A DNA stretch of 64,000 nt. Source: JAICXG01 sp963801255 (lineage in GTDB: Bacteria > Verrucomicrobiota > Verrucomicrobiia > Chthoniobacterales > UBA10450). Both the position numbers and the translations under genes were made by a program. The stretch's first letter is position 1. The number at the start of each line of letters is the position of its first letter. Location of the stretch: the NCBI GenBank assembly GCA_963801255.1, contig CAWDEC010000012.1:310001-374000 (forward strand), given 5' to 3'. Below the pieces are notes generated by a model. It saw only the letters and a list, made by a program, of their open reading frames with translations. It searched no databases and was not told where the DNA came from. Below are positions 26,951 through 36,534 of the stretch, one piece after another.

Positions 26951-28000
26951 TTACAAGCCGAGCAATTCGCGCTGCCACGCGACCAAAAGGGTTTGGCTGC
27001 GACTCGGGTCAGCCGCAATACCTTCCAGGGCGCTGCGCGGAGCAATAAAGGCGGGATCTACGGCCAGATCTTTTGCCTGTTGATCGCGTCGCTGGCGCAA
27101 GGCTTCCACCTTTTTGTCAAAGCCCGGCGTGCGGAGTCGGGCCACACGCAGCGGCTTTTGCGGCCATTCCTTCTCCGGCAATGCCAGAGCCGCCTCGGCT
27201 GCAGCGAAGAATCCGCGCCGTCGCCGCTCCGGAAGGAACGGGAGCTTCGGCATCTCGCCCGCGACAAACTTCTTTGCCGCCTCGAGCATGACTGTGTTTT
27301 GCAGAATGTGAAACGCTGGACGATCGGCCTGTTGCGCCTCGCGATCGCGCCAGAGCCACATGGCACGCAGAACCGCGCAAGCCTGCGGCGACAGGGTTCC
27401 ACTGCCGGTGACGCGCCAGATGGAATCGGGATCGCGTTCTCGCGCGACCAAGGTCTGTTCCAGTGCGCGGCGGCAGGATTGGCGGAACCATTCCATTCTG
27501 CCTAACGATTGCATTTGCTCTTCCATCATCGCTGCCAGGGGAAGGAGGTAGTGCGTGTCGTTTTTTGCATACGCCTCCATGGCGGGTGGAAGCGGCCTTC
27601 GTGCCCAGTTCGCCTTTTGCGAACCCTTCGCCAAACTGACGTCAAAGTAGCGTTGCACGAGCGCAGCGTAACTGAATTCAGCCAGGCCGATCATGCGTGC
27701 CGCAATCACGGTATCGAAGACATCCTGCACCGGCAGCTGGAAAGTGCGACGCAGTAGCCGCAGATCGAAATCCATTCCCTGAAGAACGATCTCCTTCTCT
27801 GCCAAAACATCACAAAGCGGCTGCAGATTGACCGAGGCAAGCGGATCAACCAGCAAATCCTCATCGTCGAACGTCAGCTGAATCAGACAAAGCTTCTCGA
27901 AGTAGCAATGCAAACTGTCGGCTTCGGTGTCGACCGCGATGCGGCGATGATGACACAGCCGCGGGAGCAGATCGGCAAGTTGTGCGTCGGAAACTATCAC
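26951..28000 (-). CDS. rnd: Ribonuclease D
   Basis: A 349-residue 3'-5' exoribonuclease that trims tRNA precursors. The DEDD residues lie in AVDTEADSLH, GMDFDLRLLRR and AYAKNDTHYLLPL. A C-terminal HRDC-like helical region follows. Its start overlaps the rho stop by 4 bases (ATGA), so it is probably translated after rho. One 9-mer copy (27500) is inside. Confidence 0.9.
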   Translation of the reverse strand: MIVSDAQLADLLPRLCHHRRIAVDTEADSLHCYFEKLCLIQLTFDDEDLLVDPLASVNLQPLCDVLAEKEIVLQGMDFDLRLLRRTFQLPVQDVFDTVIAARMIGLAEFSYAALVQRYFDVSLAKGSQKANWARRPLPPAMEAYAKNDTHYLLPLAAMMEEQMQSLGRMEWFRQSCRRALEQTLVARERDPDSIWRVTGSGTLSPQACAVLRAMWLWRDREAQQADRPAFHILQNTVMLEAAKKFVAGEMPKLPFLPERRRRGFFAAAEAALALPEKEWPQKPLRVARLRTPGFDKKVEALRQRRDQQAKDLAVDPAFIAPRSALEGIAADPSRSQTLLVAWQRELLGL

Positions 28001-29394
28001 CGCAATCCGCCCAAAAGAAGTTCCGCGTTCGTCTTGGTCGCATGCAGGTTTTTGATCAAGAACTCCATCGCTTCGAGCGGTGGCATGGTTGCCATCATTT
28101 TGCGCAGAAGTTTAACCCGCTCCCACTCCTCAGGGTGATAGAGCATCTCTTCCTTGCGTGTGCCGGATTGCTGGATGTGGATGGCGGGATAGAGCCGCTT
28201 CTCGACTAACGACCGATCGAGATGCAGCTCCATGTTTCCTGTGCCTTTGAATTCTTCGAAGATGACTTCGTCCATCCGGCTGCCGGTATCGATCAGAGCG
28301 GAGGCAAGAATTGTCAGGCTGCCGCCTTCCTCGACATTGCGCGCCGCACCGAAAAAGCGCTTCGGTTTAAGGAGCGCTTTCGATTCGACGCCACCCGACA
28401 TGGTGCGCCCTTTGCCTTTGACCAGAGAATTATAACCGCGAGCCAGTCTCGTTAGGCTATCGAGTAAGACGACGACGTCCTTCTTTTGTTCCACCAAACG
28501 TTTCGCTCGCTCGCTGACCATTTCCGCCACCTGCACGTGCCTTGTCGGCGGTTCATCGAAAGTCGAGCTGTAAATCTGGCAGTCGACTTCGCGCTCCAGG
28601 TCGGTCACCTCCTCGGGTCGTTCGTCGACCAGGAGCAGGATGAGAACTATTTCGGGATGATTTTTGCGGATCGCCTTTGCGATTTGCTTGAGGAGGATGG
28701 TTTTGCCCACGCGCGGCGGCGCGACGATCAAACCGCGCTGACCGCGTCCGAGTGGTGTCAGCAAATCAATCGCCCGTACGCAGGTGGAATCGAGTTCGTC
28801 GTTTTCCAGCATGATGCGCCCCTGAGGGAAAAGAGGCGTGAGATTGTCGAACGCCGTGGGCGATTGCCATTCGGCTGGCGGCAGACCTTCGATTGCGATG
28901 ATGCGATCGAGCATGAGCGTGCGCTCGCGGTCGCGTGGCGGACGGATCGTGCCGCGCAATGCCTGACCCGGTCGCAATCCAAACTGCCGGATGAGAAAAT
29001 GCGGTACGCCAATGTCTTCGGGAAGGTGAAGAAAATTGTGGCGCGGTGAGCGCAACATGGCCCCGCCATCGTTCGGCTGTTCCAGAAACCCGCTCGTCCA
29101 CACCTGCTGACCGTTAAGCACGGCGTGACGCACGAGATCAACGATGAGCTGATGCCGTGTCCGTCCGGGATGAGGACGCAAGCCCGCTTTCGCAAACCGG
29201 TCCTGGAGCGCCGGCGGTTCGAGTCGCTGCAGTTCTTCAACTTCGAGCGGCTCAGGCGAGCCCGGCACTGGAATTTCGTTCCGCGGCCCGGGATTGTCGC
29301 CTAAATTCGATTCGTCAGGCGGGGTAGCCATTGTCAAAGCCGCAACTGCCTGCGTTGGCTCTGCCACTATTGGATTGCTGGGACCTTGTTTCAT
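27997..29394 (-). CDS. rho: Transcription termination factor Rho
   Basis: A 465-residue RNA-dependent ATPase. A Pro/Glu-rich extension of about 50 residues precedes the N-terminal Rho helical and cold-shock domains (LEPPALQDRFAKAGLRPHPG, then HNFLHLPEDIGVP). The ATPase core has the Walker A motif APPRVGKTILLKQI, Walker B LILLLVDERPEEV and Q-loop/R-loop KGKGRTMSGG. The start directly follows the coaE stop. One 9-mer copy (28449) is inside. Confidence 0.95.
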   Translation of the reverse strand: MKQGPSNPIVAEPTQAVAALTMATPPDESNLGDNPGPRNEIPVPGSPEPLEVEELQRLEPPALQDRFAKAGLRPHPGRTRHQLIVDLVRHAVLNGQQVWTSGFLEQPNDGGAMLRSPRHNFLHLPEDIGVPHFLIRQFGLRPGQALRGTIRPPRDRERTLMLDRIIAIEGLPPAEWQSPTAFDNLTPLFPQGRIMLENDELDSTCVRAIDLLTPLGRGQRGLIVAPPRVGKTILLKQIAKAIRKNHPEIVLILLLVDERPEEVTDLEREVDCQIYSSTFDEPPTRHVQVAEMVSERAKRLVEQKKDVVVLLDSLTRLARGYNSLVKGKGRTMSGGVESKALLKPKRFFGAARNVEEGGSLTILASALIDTGSRMDEVIFEEFKGTGNMELHLDRSLVEKRLYPAIHIQQSGTRKEEMLYHPEEWERVKLLRKMMATMPPLEAMEFLIKNLHATKTNAELLLGGLR

Positions 29395-30003
29395 CTACCG
29401 GAGAGCAAGAAAACCCGCTAGAATTTCCGCCTGCGCTTCGAGAACGGAAAGCGGCCCGTTATTCCAGATCACATGATCGGCGCGAGAAATTTTTTCCGGT
29501 AGTGGCATTTGCGAGGCAATCATGACAAGAGCGTCGTTAGGCGTGAGGCGGGCGCGGGCAATCAAGCGTTGCAGCTGGATCTCCTCGGAGCTTGCAACCA
29601 CCACCACGCGATCGCACAGAGTTTCACCTTTGGTTTCATAAAGAAGTGGGATATCGGCCAGAAAAATCTCGCCGGCTTCGCGGCTGGTCTCCGCTTCAGT
29701 GGCCCACTGACGGCGGATGCGCGGATGCAAGATTTGCTCAAGCGCGCGCTTCTTTTCCTGGTTGGCGAAAACTATGGCGCGAAGCGCGCTCCGATTCAAA
29801 TGGCCGTGTGCAAAAAGAATTTCCCCACCAAATTCGGCCCGCAACAGCTCACGCACCTCCGGATCGTGATCGACCAGTTGCCGAGCGGCGTGGTCGGCGT
29901 CAAAAAAGCGCGCACCAAGCCGCTTGCGCAGACATTCGGCAAAGGTGGATTTGCCAGTGGAAATGCCGCCGGTTATGCCGATAACGTTGCGCGGTTTGGT
30001 CAT
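29395..30003 (-). CDS. coaE: Dephospho-CoA kinase
   Basis: A 202-residue P-loop kinase for the last step of coenzyme A synthesis. It has GITGGISTGKSTFAECL at residues 9-25, FFDADHAARQLV, and the LILHPRIR-like segment QILHPRIRRQW. One 9-mer copy is inside (29534) and one lies just upstream of the start (30020). rho follows with no gap. Confidence 0.93.
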   Translation of the reverse strand: MTKPRNVIGITGGISTGKSTFAECLRKRLGARFFDADHAARQLVDHDPEVRELLRAEFGGEILFAHGHLNRSALRAIVFANQEKKRALEQILHPRIRRQWATEAETSREAGEIFLADIPLLYETKGETLCDRVVVVASSEEIQLQRLIARARLTPNDALVMIASQMPLPEKISRADHVIWNNGPLSVLEAQAEILAGFLALR

Positions 30004-30061
30004 CGCGGTTGGAAAATGTGCCTAACGAGGCTGCTTTTAGTTTCGCGTAAACCTGGCGTTG

Positions 30062-30086
30062 AGGGAAGGAATCTGTCGCCTTCCCT
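30062..30086 (-). terminator. Stem-loop after the pilus locus, possible terminator
   Basis: AGGGAAGG at 30062-30069 pairs perfectly with CCTTCCCT at 30079-30086 across 9 bases. It lies 63 bases past the secretin stop and 59 bases before the coaE start, so it could separate the pilus operon from coaE-rho-rnd. No T-run follows. Confidence 0.35.
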
Positions 30087-30148
30087 GAGCAGTCGATATT
30101 CCCAACTAGCCTTTTTCGGCGCTCTTGCGACCCGAACGCGGGATCATT

Positions 30149-32779
30149 CTATTTCTTATAGGATGGCACCTTAGGCAATACCGGAGGCTCGAGCTGACTG
30201 ATGGTTTCGGTTTCCTCTTCTTCCTCAAGGCTGTGAAGCGGTTGACCCGCCGGATTCACCAGTCGCGCCGTAACAAAGATGACGAGATTGCGCTTGATAT
30301 GTTGTTCGGCGTTTGTGCGGAACAAGCGTCCAATTAAGGGTACATCCCCAATGATGGGCGTTCTGTCTTCGGTCTTCTGCACGTCTTCCCGCATCAGGCC
30401 ACCGAGCACCACGGTCTGCCCATCCCAGACACTCACGCTCGTCGTCACTTTGCGAGAGTTGAAGATAGGTTGGTTGATCGTGTTCGGCGTGATCACCGCC
30501 GTGATGGGTATACCCATCGGACCAGCGGTCGTCGTTTGGATCGGGCTTCCATAATTAATGAAGCCTTCAAACTCGACTACCTGCGGGACGAGATTTAAAT
30601 CGATCGTCACGCCATCCGGGCCGACAACCGGTTCGACCTCCAGCGTTACACCTGTGTTACGCGTTTCAAAGCTCGTCGGCGTCGTGGGGGTGACTGGAAA
30701 CGAGTTGACCGAACCGCCGGCAAAGAGACCGGTCACAGGATCCAGGGCGCCAAGATTACCGCCCACGTTGCTGCCCACCGAGTCCGGGATCTTCGGCGGG
30801 TCAAATTGCGTCGGATAGCGAAATTCCCTGACGATCTCGATCACCGCACGTTGCCCGCTCTTGGTCGTGACGCGCGGCGCAGACAGAAGATCGACGCCTT
30901 TCTTCTGGTTCAAGGCACGGATGACGACTTGAAATTGCGGGTCGGTGAAGACGCCGCTGAGGCCAAAAATACCCGGTGCAAGGGAAGTAGCTCCCGGCAC
31001 ACCGAAGAGCAGAGCATCAATCGCGTTGGCCGAGATGGCCAGATTTCCGCTCCGATTGCCCCCCGTAACGGGAAAGGTACCGACCGGTTGCCCGTTGGAA
31101 TTGACGAAGGGAAAATTTTGCGGATCGATGGGCGGGCTTGTGCCTTGGGTGCCGCCGCTGCCGAAGACTTGATGGGGACCGATGTTGAACTGGCCTAACA
31201 ACCAATCGAAACCCAGCTCTTTCAGATTCGTTTGCGTAATCTCAACGAACTTCGCTTCGATCTCCACCTGCTTTGGTCCAGCGACGTTCGCCTGCTCCAC
31301 AAGCGCGTCGACCAGTTCAAGGTTTTCCTCGGTGTTCCGCACGATGAGCCGGCTGCTTTGCGCGAGGAAGTTTGCAGTCGCGCCTGCCGGAAATGGCACC
31401 CCTTGGTCCTTAAGAAAATCGAGCGCAGTCTGGCGGCTGATGAGTTGCTGACCACCGGTTGTTTCCTGGGTGTCTTTGCCGCTGCCCCCTGTGGTGTGTG
31501 TTGCGGGACGGTCGAGCGGATTGGCGCCGATATTCACTGAGCTGCTGATGAAGCCGGGCGGCACTCGATATTCTTTCGTAAAGAGATCGTTGCTCTGCTC
31601 GTTAATTGGAATGATCGAGACCGCATAGGGCTCGATTTTCAGTTTCAATCCGGCCTGGTTCGCGATGTAACGCAGCGCTTCGCCTAACGGAATCTGCGTC
31701 AGCGTGATCGTGATGCGCGCGTCAGACGGGGAAGCGGAAGTCGCCGCCGGCGTTGCCACTGGCATCGGGCTCGGCTCAACGGTAGCGCCAGCCAACCTTG
31801 GCGCAGCCTCATGCAATAGGATCGAGGCAGACGTTTCCGGTCTGCCTAACGAGGTCGTGCGCAAGACAATGTCCACTCCTTTCTTCTCGCTGGTGGAAGG
31901 GTCGTGAGCCGCCGCCTGCTCCCGCACGAAATCGATCGCTTCGCGAATGCTTGCGTCGCGGAATTCGATCTTGGGAATAATGATACTGCTCAATTTGTTG
32001 GTGATCCGCGCGGTGCCGCCAGCGTCCCGCGCGAAGGGATCGTTAATTGGATTAACCGATTGTCCATACAGCCGCACCGGTTCTTCCCATCCCTTTTGCA
32101 CCTGCCAAAGCTGCCGAGCGCGTGTCTCGTTATACGCTTCCTCGCCGTAATGCGTCTTCGTTAGGTCGAGACGTTCTTCGCCACGTCGGGCCGCGACGTT
32201 GTAGGGATCAAGATGGAGAACCTGCTCATACTTCTTAAAAGCGAGATCGTAACGGGCCGATTCATAATAACCTTCAGCGTCGGCCAGAAGCTTTTTTACG
32301 TCCTCCACTTTGCTGATGAACTTCGGTCCGATCGTCCGGTTGTAGTAACCGGGCTGGCTCAAATGAGCGAGCAGATTGGCGGCGGCGCGACAATCCGGAT
32401 CGTAGCGCTCGCTGATGATTTCCCTGACGATCTTCTCGGCTTCGCCGTACTTACCTTCCGCGATCCGTTGCTCCGCTAGTTTGACTCCGCTGTCGCAAAA
32501 TTGGCGCATAGCTTCGTCGCGCTCTTTGCCGCTCACGAGTGAGTCGGGAAGATAACTCAGGGCGAGGCGATACTCTTCATGTGCTTTGGCGAAGTCTTTC
32601 GCCTGCATTGCGAGCCGTCCGCGAGTGAGCGCACTTTGCGCCTGCGCAATGCCAAGCTGCCGACGCGTCACCTCCTGGTCTGCGATGCTGCGGACGTTTT
32701 GCGCCGATAGCCGGACGGCAAAGAAAGAAAGGAGAACGAGAATAGGAAGGGAGGTGGAAGGACGGAGGAATAGTTTCAT
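30149..32779 (-). CDS. Type IV pilus-like secretin (Amuc_1098 family)
   Basis: An 876-residue outer-membrane secretin. A signal peptide (LPILVLLSFFAVRLSA) precedes helical TPR-like repeats (about 30-230) and N-domains (ITITLTQIPLGEALRYIANQ, RLIVRNTEENLELVDALV). The secretin domain (about 520-830) has KQVEIEAKFVEIT, LSAPRVTTKSGQRA and VWDGQTVVLGGLMRED, ending VPLIGRLFR. The N-terminal TPR region and gene context match the Akkermansia Amuc_1098 protein. ATG 32779 starts the signal peptide; the frame is open to 32872. Two 9-mer copies (31844, 32158) and two variants are inside. Confidence 0.88.
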   Translation of the reverse strand: MKLFLRPSTSLPILVLLSFFAVRLSAQNVRSIADQEVTRRQLGIAQAQSALTRGRLAMQAKDFAKAHEEYRLALSYLPDSLVSGKERDEAMRQFCDSGVKLAEQRIAEGKYGEAEKIVREIISERYDPDCRAAANLLAHLSQPGYYNRTIGPKFISKVEDVKKLLADAEGYYESARYDLAFKKYEQVLHLDPYNVAARRGEERLDLTKTHYGEEAYNETRARQLWQVQKGWEEPVRLYGQSVNPINDPFARDAGGTARITNKLSSIIIPKIEFRDASIREAIDFVREQAAAHDPSTSEKKGVDIVLRTTSLGRPETSASILLHEAAPRLAGATVEPSPMPVATPAATSASPSDARITITLTQIPLGEALRYIANQAGLKLKIEPYAVSIIPINEQSNDLFTKEYRVPPGFISSSVNIGANPLDRPATHTTGGSGKDTQETTGGQQLISRQTALDFLKDQGVPFPAGATANFLAQSSRLIVRNTEENLELVDALVEQANVAGPKQVEIEAKFVEITQTNLKELGFDWLLGQFNIGPHQVFGSGGTQGTSPPIDPQNFPFVNSNGQPVGTFPVTGGNRSGNLAISANAIDALLFGVPGATSLAPGIFGLSGVFTDPQFQVVIRALNQKKGVDLLSAPRVTTKSGQRAVIEIVREFRYPTQFDPPKIPDSVGSNVGGNLGALDPVTGLFAGGSVNSFPVTPTTPTSFETRNTGVTLEVEPVVGPDGVTIDLNLVPQVVEFEGFINYGSPIQTTTAGPMGIPITAVITPNTINQPIFNSRKVTTSVSVWDGQTVVLGGLMREDVQKTEDRTPIIGDVPLIGRLFRTNAEQHIKRNLVIFVTARLVNPAGQPLHSLEEEEETETISQLEPPVLPKVPSYKK

Positions 32780-32868
32780 GGGGGATTCCGCGTTTGTAGC
32801 GACCGTGCGGAAAGACGGCAAGAATAAATCCAAGCCAGGTGTTGGACGGGCGCTTCGCACGCCGAGCT

Positions 32869-33834
32869 TCACATTCCCGACACTGGAGCCGCTTTGGCGG
32901 CGAGATCGATTTCGATATTTTCTTCAGGTTTAGTCATCGGCGCGACGATCGCCTTCTCCGGTCGTACTTCCCTCAGGCGATACTTCACTTCCCCCTCGGG
33001 TTTCAGCGTAAACTCCTCGTCCTTCTTGACTGAAAAGTTCTGCTCCGTCCCGCCCCAGGTGTAGACGAAATTCGCCACCGACTCAGGCGAAATGGTTGGC
33101 TTCTCTTTCACCAGCCTAACGACACCGTGAGTCTCGACCTCCTCCAGGGTCAACTCCGACACATCAATCGTTGTCCCGTATTGATTGATCGCGTGTTTTT
33201 CGCTGTAGTTCGTCAGTTGGTATCTCGTGCCTTGGACCATCTCTCCCAGGTGCAGAAATTGGGTTGGCTTCCTCCGATCAAGGTTGTTGATCGCGTAGTT
33301 GTCACCGATCGAGGACGAGAAGATGAGCGGAAATGCTTCTTCCGAGGAGGAGCGCAGCCTGAGTTTCGAGATGTAGGGTGGATGCGAGTCTCGGTCAGTC
33401 GGGTTGCTGTGGCCTTCCCATTCGTCGCGGTTCGTGAAGCCATCTCCATCCGGATCCTGCGTGAGGATGTCGGACTCGGCCATGGGCAGATCGAATTCTT
33501 CCAGCCACTCGTTAGGCACCGGTGGGTGAAGAAGCGCGTTCCGCAAGGCAGTCGGCTCGCCATTCGCGCCGATGAAATGTTTTTCCGGCACGAAAAGGCC
33601 TGAGCGACCTTTCGGTTTCCACGGCGATGGTGCTTCCAACTTCTGCACGGTCTCGGCGATCTGGAGCGATTTCCCGGCGGGAATGTTGTCGTTAGGCGAC
33701 GCGACACTTTGCGGAGCGCTGAAACGTTCGTGGAAGTTTCGTGCTCCGAAAAGGATGAAGGCCAAAGAGACAACAAGGAAGAGCACTCCGGCAAGAGCGA
33801 GAGCGCGATCGTAATTCTCCTTCAGCCATTCCAT
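32869..33834 (-). CDS. Pilus-like system protein (Amuc_1099 family)
   Basis: A 321-residue protein with one N-terminal membrane helix (ALALAGVLFLVVSLAFILFG, residues 11-30). A soluble beta-rich part follows, including the calcium-loop-like segment LTQDPDGDGFTNRDEWEGHSNPTDRD (about 142-167). Position between the secretin and the Amuc_1100-like gene is the main reason for the family call. Its start lies 4 bases past the preceding stop, and a 9-mer copy spans that junction; three more are inside. Confidence 0.75.
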   Translation of the reverse strand: MEWLKENYDRALALAGVLFLVVSLAFILFGARNFHERFSAPQSVASPNDNIPAGKSLQIAETVQKLEAPSPWKPKGRSGLFVPEKHFIGANGEPTALRNALLHPPVPNEWLEEFDLPMAESDILTQDPDGDGFTNRDEWEGHSNPTDRDSHPPYISKLRLRSSSEEAFPLIFSSSIGDNYAINNLDRRKPTQFLHLGEMVQGTRYQLTNYSEKHAINQYGTTIDVSELTLEEVETHGVVRLVKEKPTISPESVANFVYTWGGTEQNFSVKKDEEFTLKPEGEVKYRLREVRPEKAIVAPMTKPEENIEIDLAAKAAPVSGM

Positions 33835-33837
33835 GGC

Positions 33838-34771
33838 CTAACGAGCCTCCTTTTCCGGAAACGAGAAGCTCACAATCTCGATCCTGGCTGCCAGGTCCAA
33901 GTGCTCGGTCCCAACAATAAAGGTGATCCCCTCTTGCGTTGCCTTCGGCGCGGATGAAGCAGGCTTTTTCGGCGCTAATGGAGGCGTGGCAGCGACTGTT
34001 TCCGATTCACTCCGTTTCGGACCTTTGTCGACCTGGTTTTTCACTACCAGGGTGCGGATGACGTAAACCTGCTCTTTACAGGCCGCGATCTGATTGATGA
34101 CCCGGCGCGCCGCGGCTGGACTGCCAGAAAAGAAAAGGTCAATCGCACTGAAACGAACAATCTCTGGCGGACTATTATTTGAGCTTAAGCCGGGACCCGC
34201 GTTTGCCACCTTTGGAGTGGGTCCGACGGATTTTTCCTCCGGCAGCGGCGTACGGGTGAGGTTGCCTAACGAGTCAAGGTGCGCTTCGATCGCCATGTTC
34301 ACGATTCGTTCGATGGCTCGCAATTGTTGCCCGAGAAGCGGTGCCGCCTGGCCGTCAGGCAACGAGCTGGCGTATTCGTCAAAGCCGAGATTGAAGCTGG
34401 CCGGCAATTGCATCTTCGCTTTCGCAGCGGCATCCTGGACCTCGCTCACCGCCAGCCGGAGCTGCGCCTGAAATTCGTTAGGTTGCAGAGGCAGCTTTGG
34501 CAGCGCTCGCACCTTGAGCTCGCTTTCGAGAGCAAGAAGCGCGCTGCGATAGCTCTCAGTCTGTGCTTTCGTCTTGTGCAAATTCTTCTCGTTAGGGAAA
34601 GGAACACTCCGGCGCAGACGGTTGCGTTCATTGACGGTCGCCTGCGAGTCGCGCCGAGGCGTCATGAGAGGCCCGTTTTTCGTGGATTAGAAAACAAAGA
34701 CTAGCGAGAGTCGCGACACCAAGCGCGCCGAGGAAAACACCCAGGAAGCGATTCTGCTGAAACCAATTCAT
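33838..34771 (-). CDS. Pilus-like protein of the Amuc_1100 family, split by a +1 frame change
   Basis: The first frame, from ATG 34771, gives MNWFQQNRFLGVFLGALGVA with a membrane helix, and then ends at TGA 34628 after HEKRASHDASARLAGDRQ. The second frame, open from 34665 to TAG 33838, carries the rest: a coiled coil (KNLHKTKAQTESYRSALLAL), QPNEFQAQLRLAVSEVQDAA and a ferredoxin-like domain. Together they match the layout of Akkermansia Amuc_1100 (anchor, coiled coil, soluble domain). The frame change lies between 34628 and 34665: an extra base near 34640, or a real +1 slip at CAA-TGA. The stop codon is in a 9-mer copy and three others are inside. Confidence 0.75.
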
Positions 34772-36525
34772 GGCAGGGGGAATGGGCGACGCAACTTGAG
34801 CCGCAGCTCGTAGGGATAAGCCCACTCCGTGTTTGTCGGCGTGCTCGGGCGGATCACTTCCGATTGCTTGGTGGGATCGATTTCGAAGACGGTTGACGCT
34901 ATCAGGTTTCGAAAATAATCGACTACCACTTCCTGCTGCTTCGGGTTGTAAAGGTAGAGTCCCTTAACGAATACCCCGTCGATCATCCGCTTGTCTTTCG
35001 TCTCCTTGGCGAGTTGGTCGCGAGCCTGCCTTCGCGGAGCAGCGGGAATGATTGCGGCCGCACTCGGTGCCGCGACGCCGTGATCAAGCACTCGCCCGCC
35101 AGACGTCGGCGCCAGTTCCGTGATCCAGATATCTTCTTTCGGCAGACGCGCATCGAGATCGTCGAGGATTCGCAACCACGCCCCGCGATCATCGATTGCT
35201 CTTAACAGTGGCTCGGCCGCGGCATCGAGCGTGGCGGTTTCGCGGCTGAGGTGTTTCAGCCGGCGCTCGACCTGGTGCATTCGATCAACGTCGTCCTGCA
35301 AGCCGTCGACCAACCGCGTCGCAATGTGCGCCGTGCACATGAAATAGAATGCCCAACCCAGCAGCCCGAGGATGAAGCAGGCCGCTGCGAGAACAAAAAA
35401 CGGCTTCCGTTTCTCGAGTCGCTGCCGCCTGATCACGCTCGCCGGCCGGAGACTTAGCTCCATCGGACAGCTCATGCTGCCGCGCAAAGCAAGACCGACA
35501 AGTTCGCCTAACAAATGAGCGGAGTGTGCGACCTCTTCGATCACTACTGTGCGACCGACAGTGACGTTGCGCAGCGGATCCAAAAACTCGATCGGTAGCT
35601 GTAATTTCTCGTGGAAGAATTCGCGCAGCTGAGGAGTAGCTCCGGTTCCGCCACAAAGGAAGACTCGCTCCGGCTGACTGCCTTGTTGGGTGCGATAGAA
35701 GCTGATCGAGCGCACGACTTCGGCGTGAAGACGTGTCACGGCTTTTCTTATCATCTTGCACACCCGCGCCACTTCCGGATCAAACCCTTCGTCGTCGGGG
35801 CTGCCCAAACCAACAAATCCGTCGCGCTTCTTGCGCACTTCGGCCGCAGCGAATGACTCGCCAAACTCCTTCGCGATCAAGGAAGTGATCGAGCTACCGC
35901 CGATCGGAATGCTGCGACTGAACATCTTTCCCGGCTCCACGAAAAGCAGATTGGTCGTCCGGGCGCCGATATCTATGACTAACGAACAATCGGTTAGCTC
36001 TCGGTAGTTATGGCGAAAAGCATTGCAAAGAGCCATGCTCGCGACGTCGACTAACTCCGTCTGTAACCCTGTGTCCTGGACCGCGGAGTTGATTCCCTCC
36101 AGTAACTCGGTCTTGATCGCTACGAGCACGACCTCTGCTCCTTGCGCCAACTCCGACCCGGTGACCTGGTAATCCCAAATCACTTCATCGATCGGAAAGG
36201 GCACGTTCTGCTGCGCTTCGAAGGCGATGATGCGCTCGATCTTTTCCGAATCGACTAACGGCAGTTTCACGAAACGCGTGAACACCGCCTGACTCGAAAC
36301 TGCGTAACGGACTGGTCCCGGTTTAAGGCCTATCGCACGCATCATGCCGGGGAGAGCCTCGGCGATCTGTCCCGCGCGATCGTTCTCGGTCAGCGAGTCA
36401 CAAAGCACCTCCTGCCGCTCATAGCCGCTTAGAACGAGGCCGGCGTTAGGGTGAAACTGAAACCTCGCCAGGCTCAAGGTCTGCGAGCCGAGGTTAAGAC
36501 TAACAATCTGGGGAGACGCTGCCAT
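34768..36525 (-). CDS. PilM-like pilus protein fused to a PilN/PilO-like part (Amuc_1101 family)
   Basis: A 585-residue protein. Residues 1-345 form an actin-like PilM fold (VSLNLGSQTLSLARFQF, FVKLPLVDSEKIERIIAFEAQQNVPFPID written across helices, LVIDIGARTTNLLFV, LCGGTGATPQL). A membrane helix (about 377-400, PFFVLAAACFILGLLGWAFYF) and a periplasmic PilN-like part follow. Standard PilM has no membrane helix, so this is a fusion, as in the Akkermansia cluster. The stop overlaps the next ATG by 4 bases. No exact 9-mer copy occurs, only single-mismatch relatives. Confidence 0.82.
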   Translation of the reverse strand: MAASPQIVSLNLGSQTLSLARFQFHPNAGLVLSGYERQEVLCDSLTENDRAGQIAEALPGMMRAIGLKPGPVRYAVSSQAVFTRFVKLPLVDSEKIERIIAFEAQQNVPFPIDEVIWDYQVTGSELAQGAEVVLVAIKTELLEGINSAVQDTGLQTELVDVASMALCNAFRHNYRELTDCSLVIDIGARTTNLLFVEPGKMFSRSIPIGGSSITSLIAKEFGESFAAAEVRKKRDGFVGLGSPDDEGFDPEVARVCKMIRKAVTRLHAEVVRSISFYRTQQGSQPERVFLCGGTGATPQLREFFHEKLQLPIEFLDPLRNVTVGRTVVIEEVAHSAHLLGELVGLALRGSMSCPMELSLRPASVIRRQRLEKRKPFFVLAAACFILGLLGWAFYFMCTAHIATRLVDGLQDDVDRMHQVERRLKHLSRETATLDAAAEPLLRAIDDRGAWLRILDDLDARLPKEDIWITELAPTSGGRVLDHGVAAPSAAAIIPAAPRRQARDQLAKETKDKRMIDGVFVKGLYLYNPKQQEVVVDYFRNLIASTVFEIDPTKQSEVIRPSTPTNTEWAYPYELRLKLRRPFPLP

Positions 36526-36534
36526 CGATTGCCG

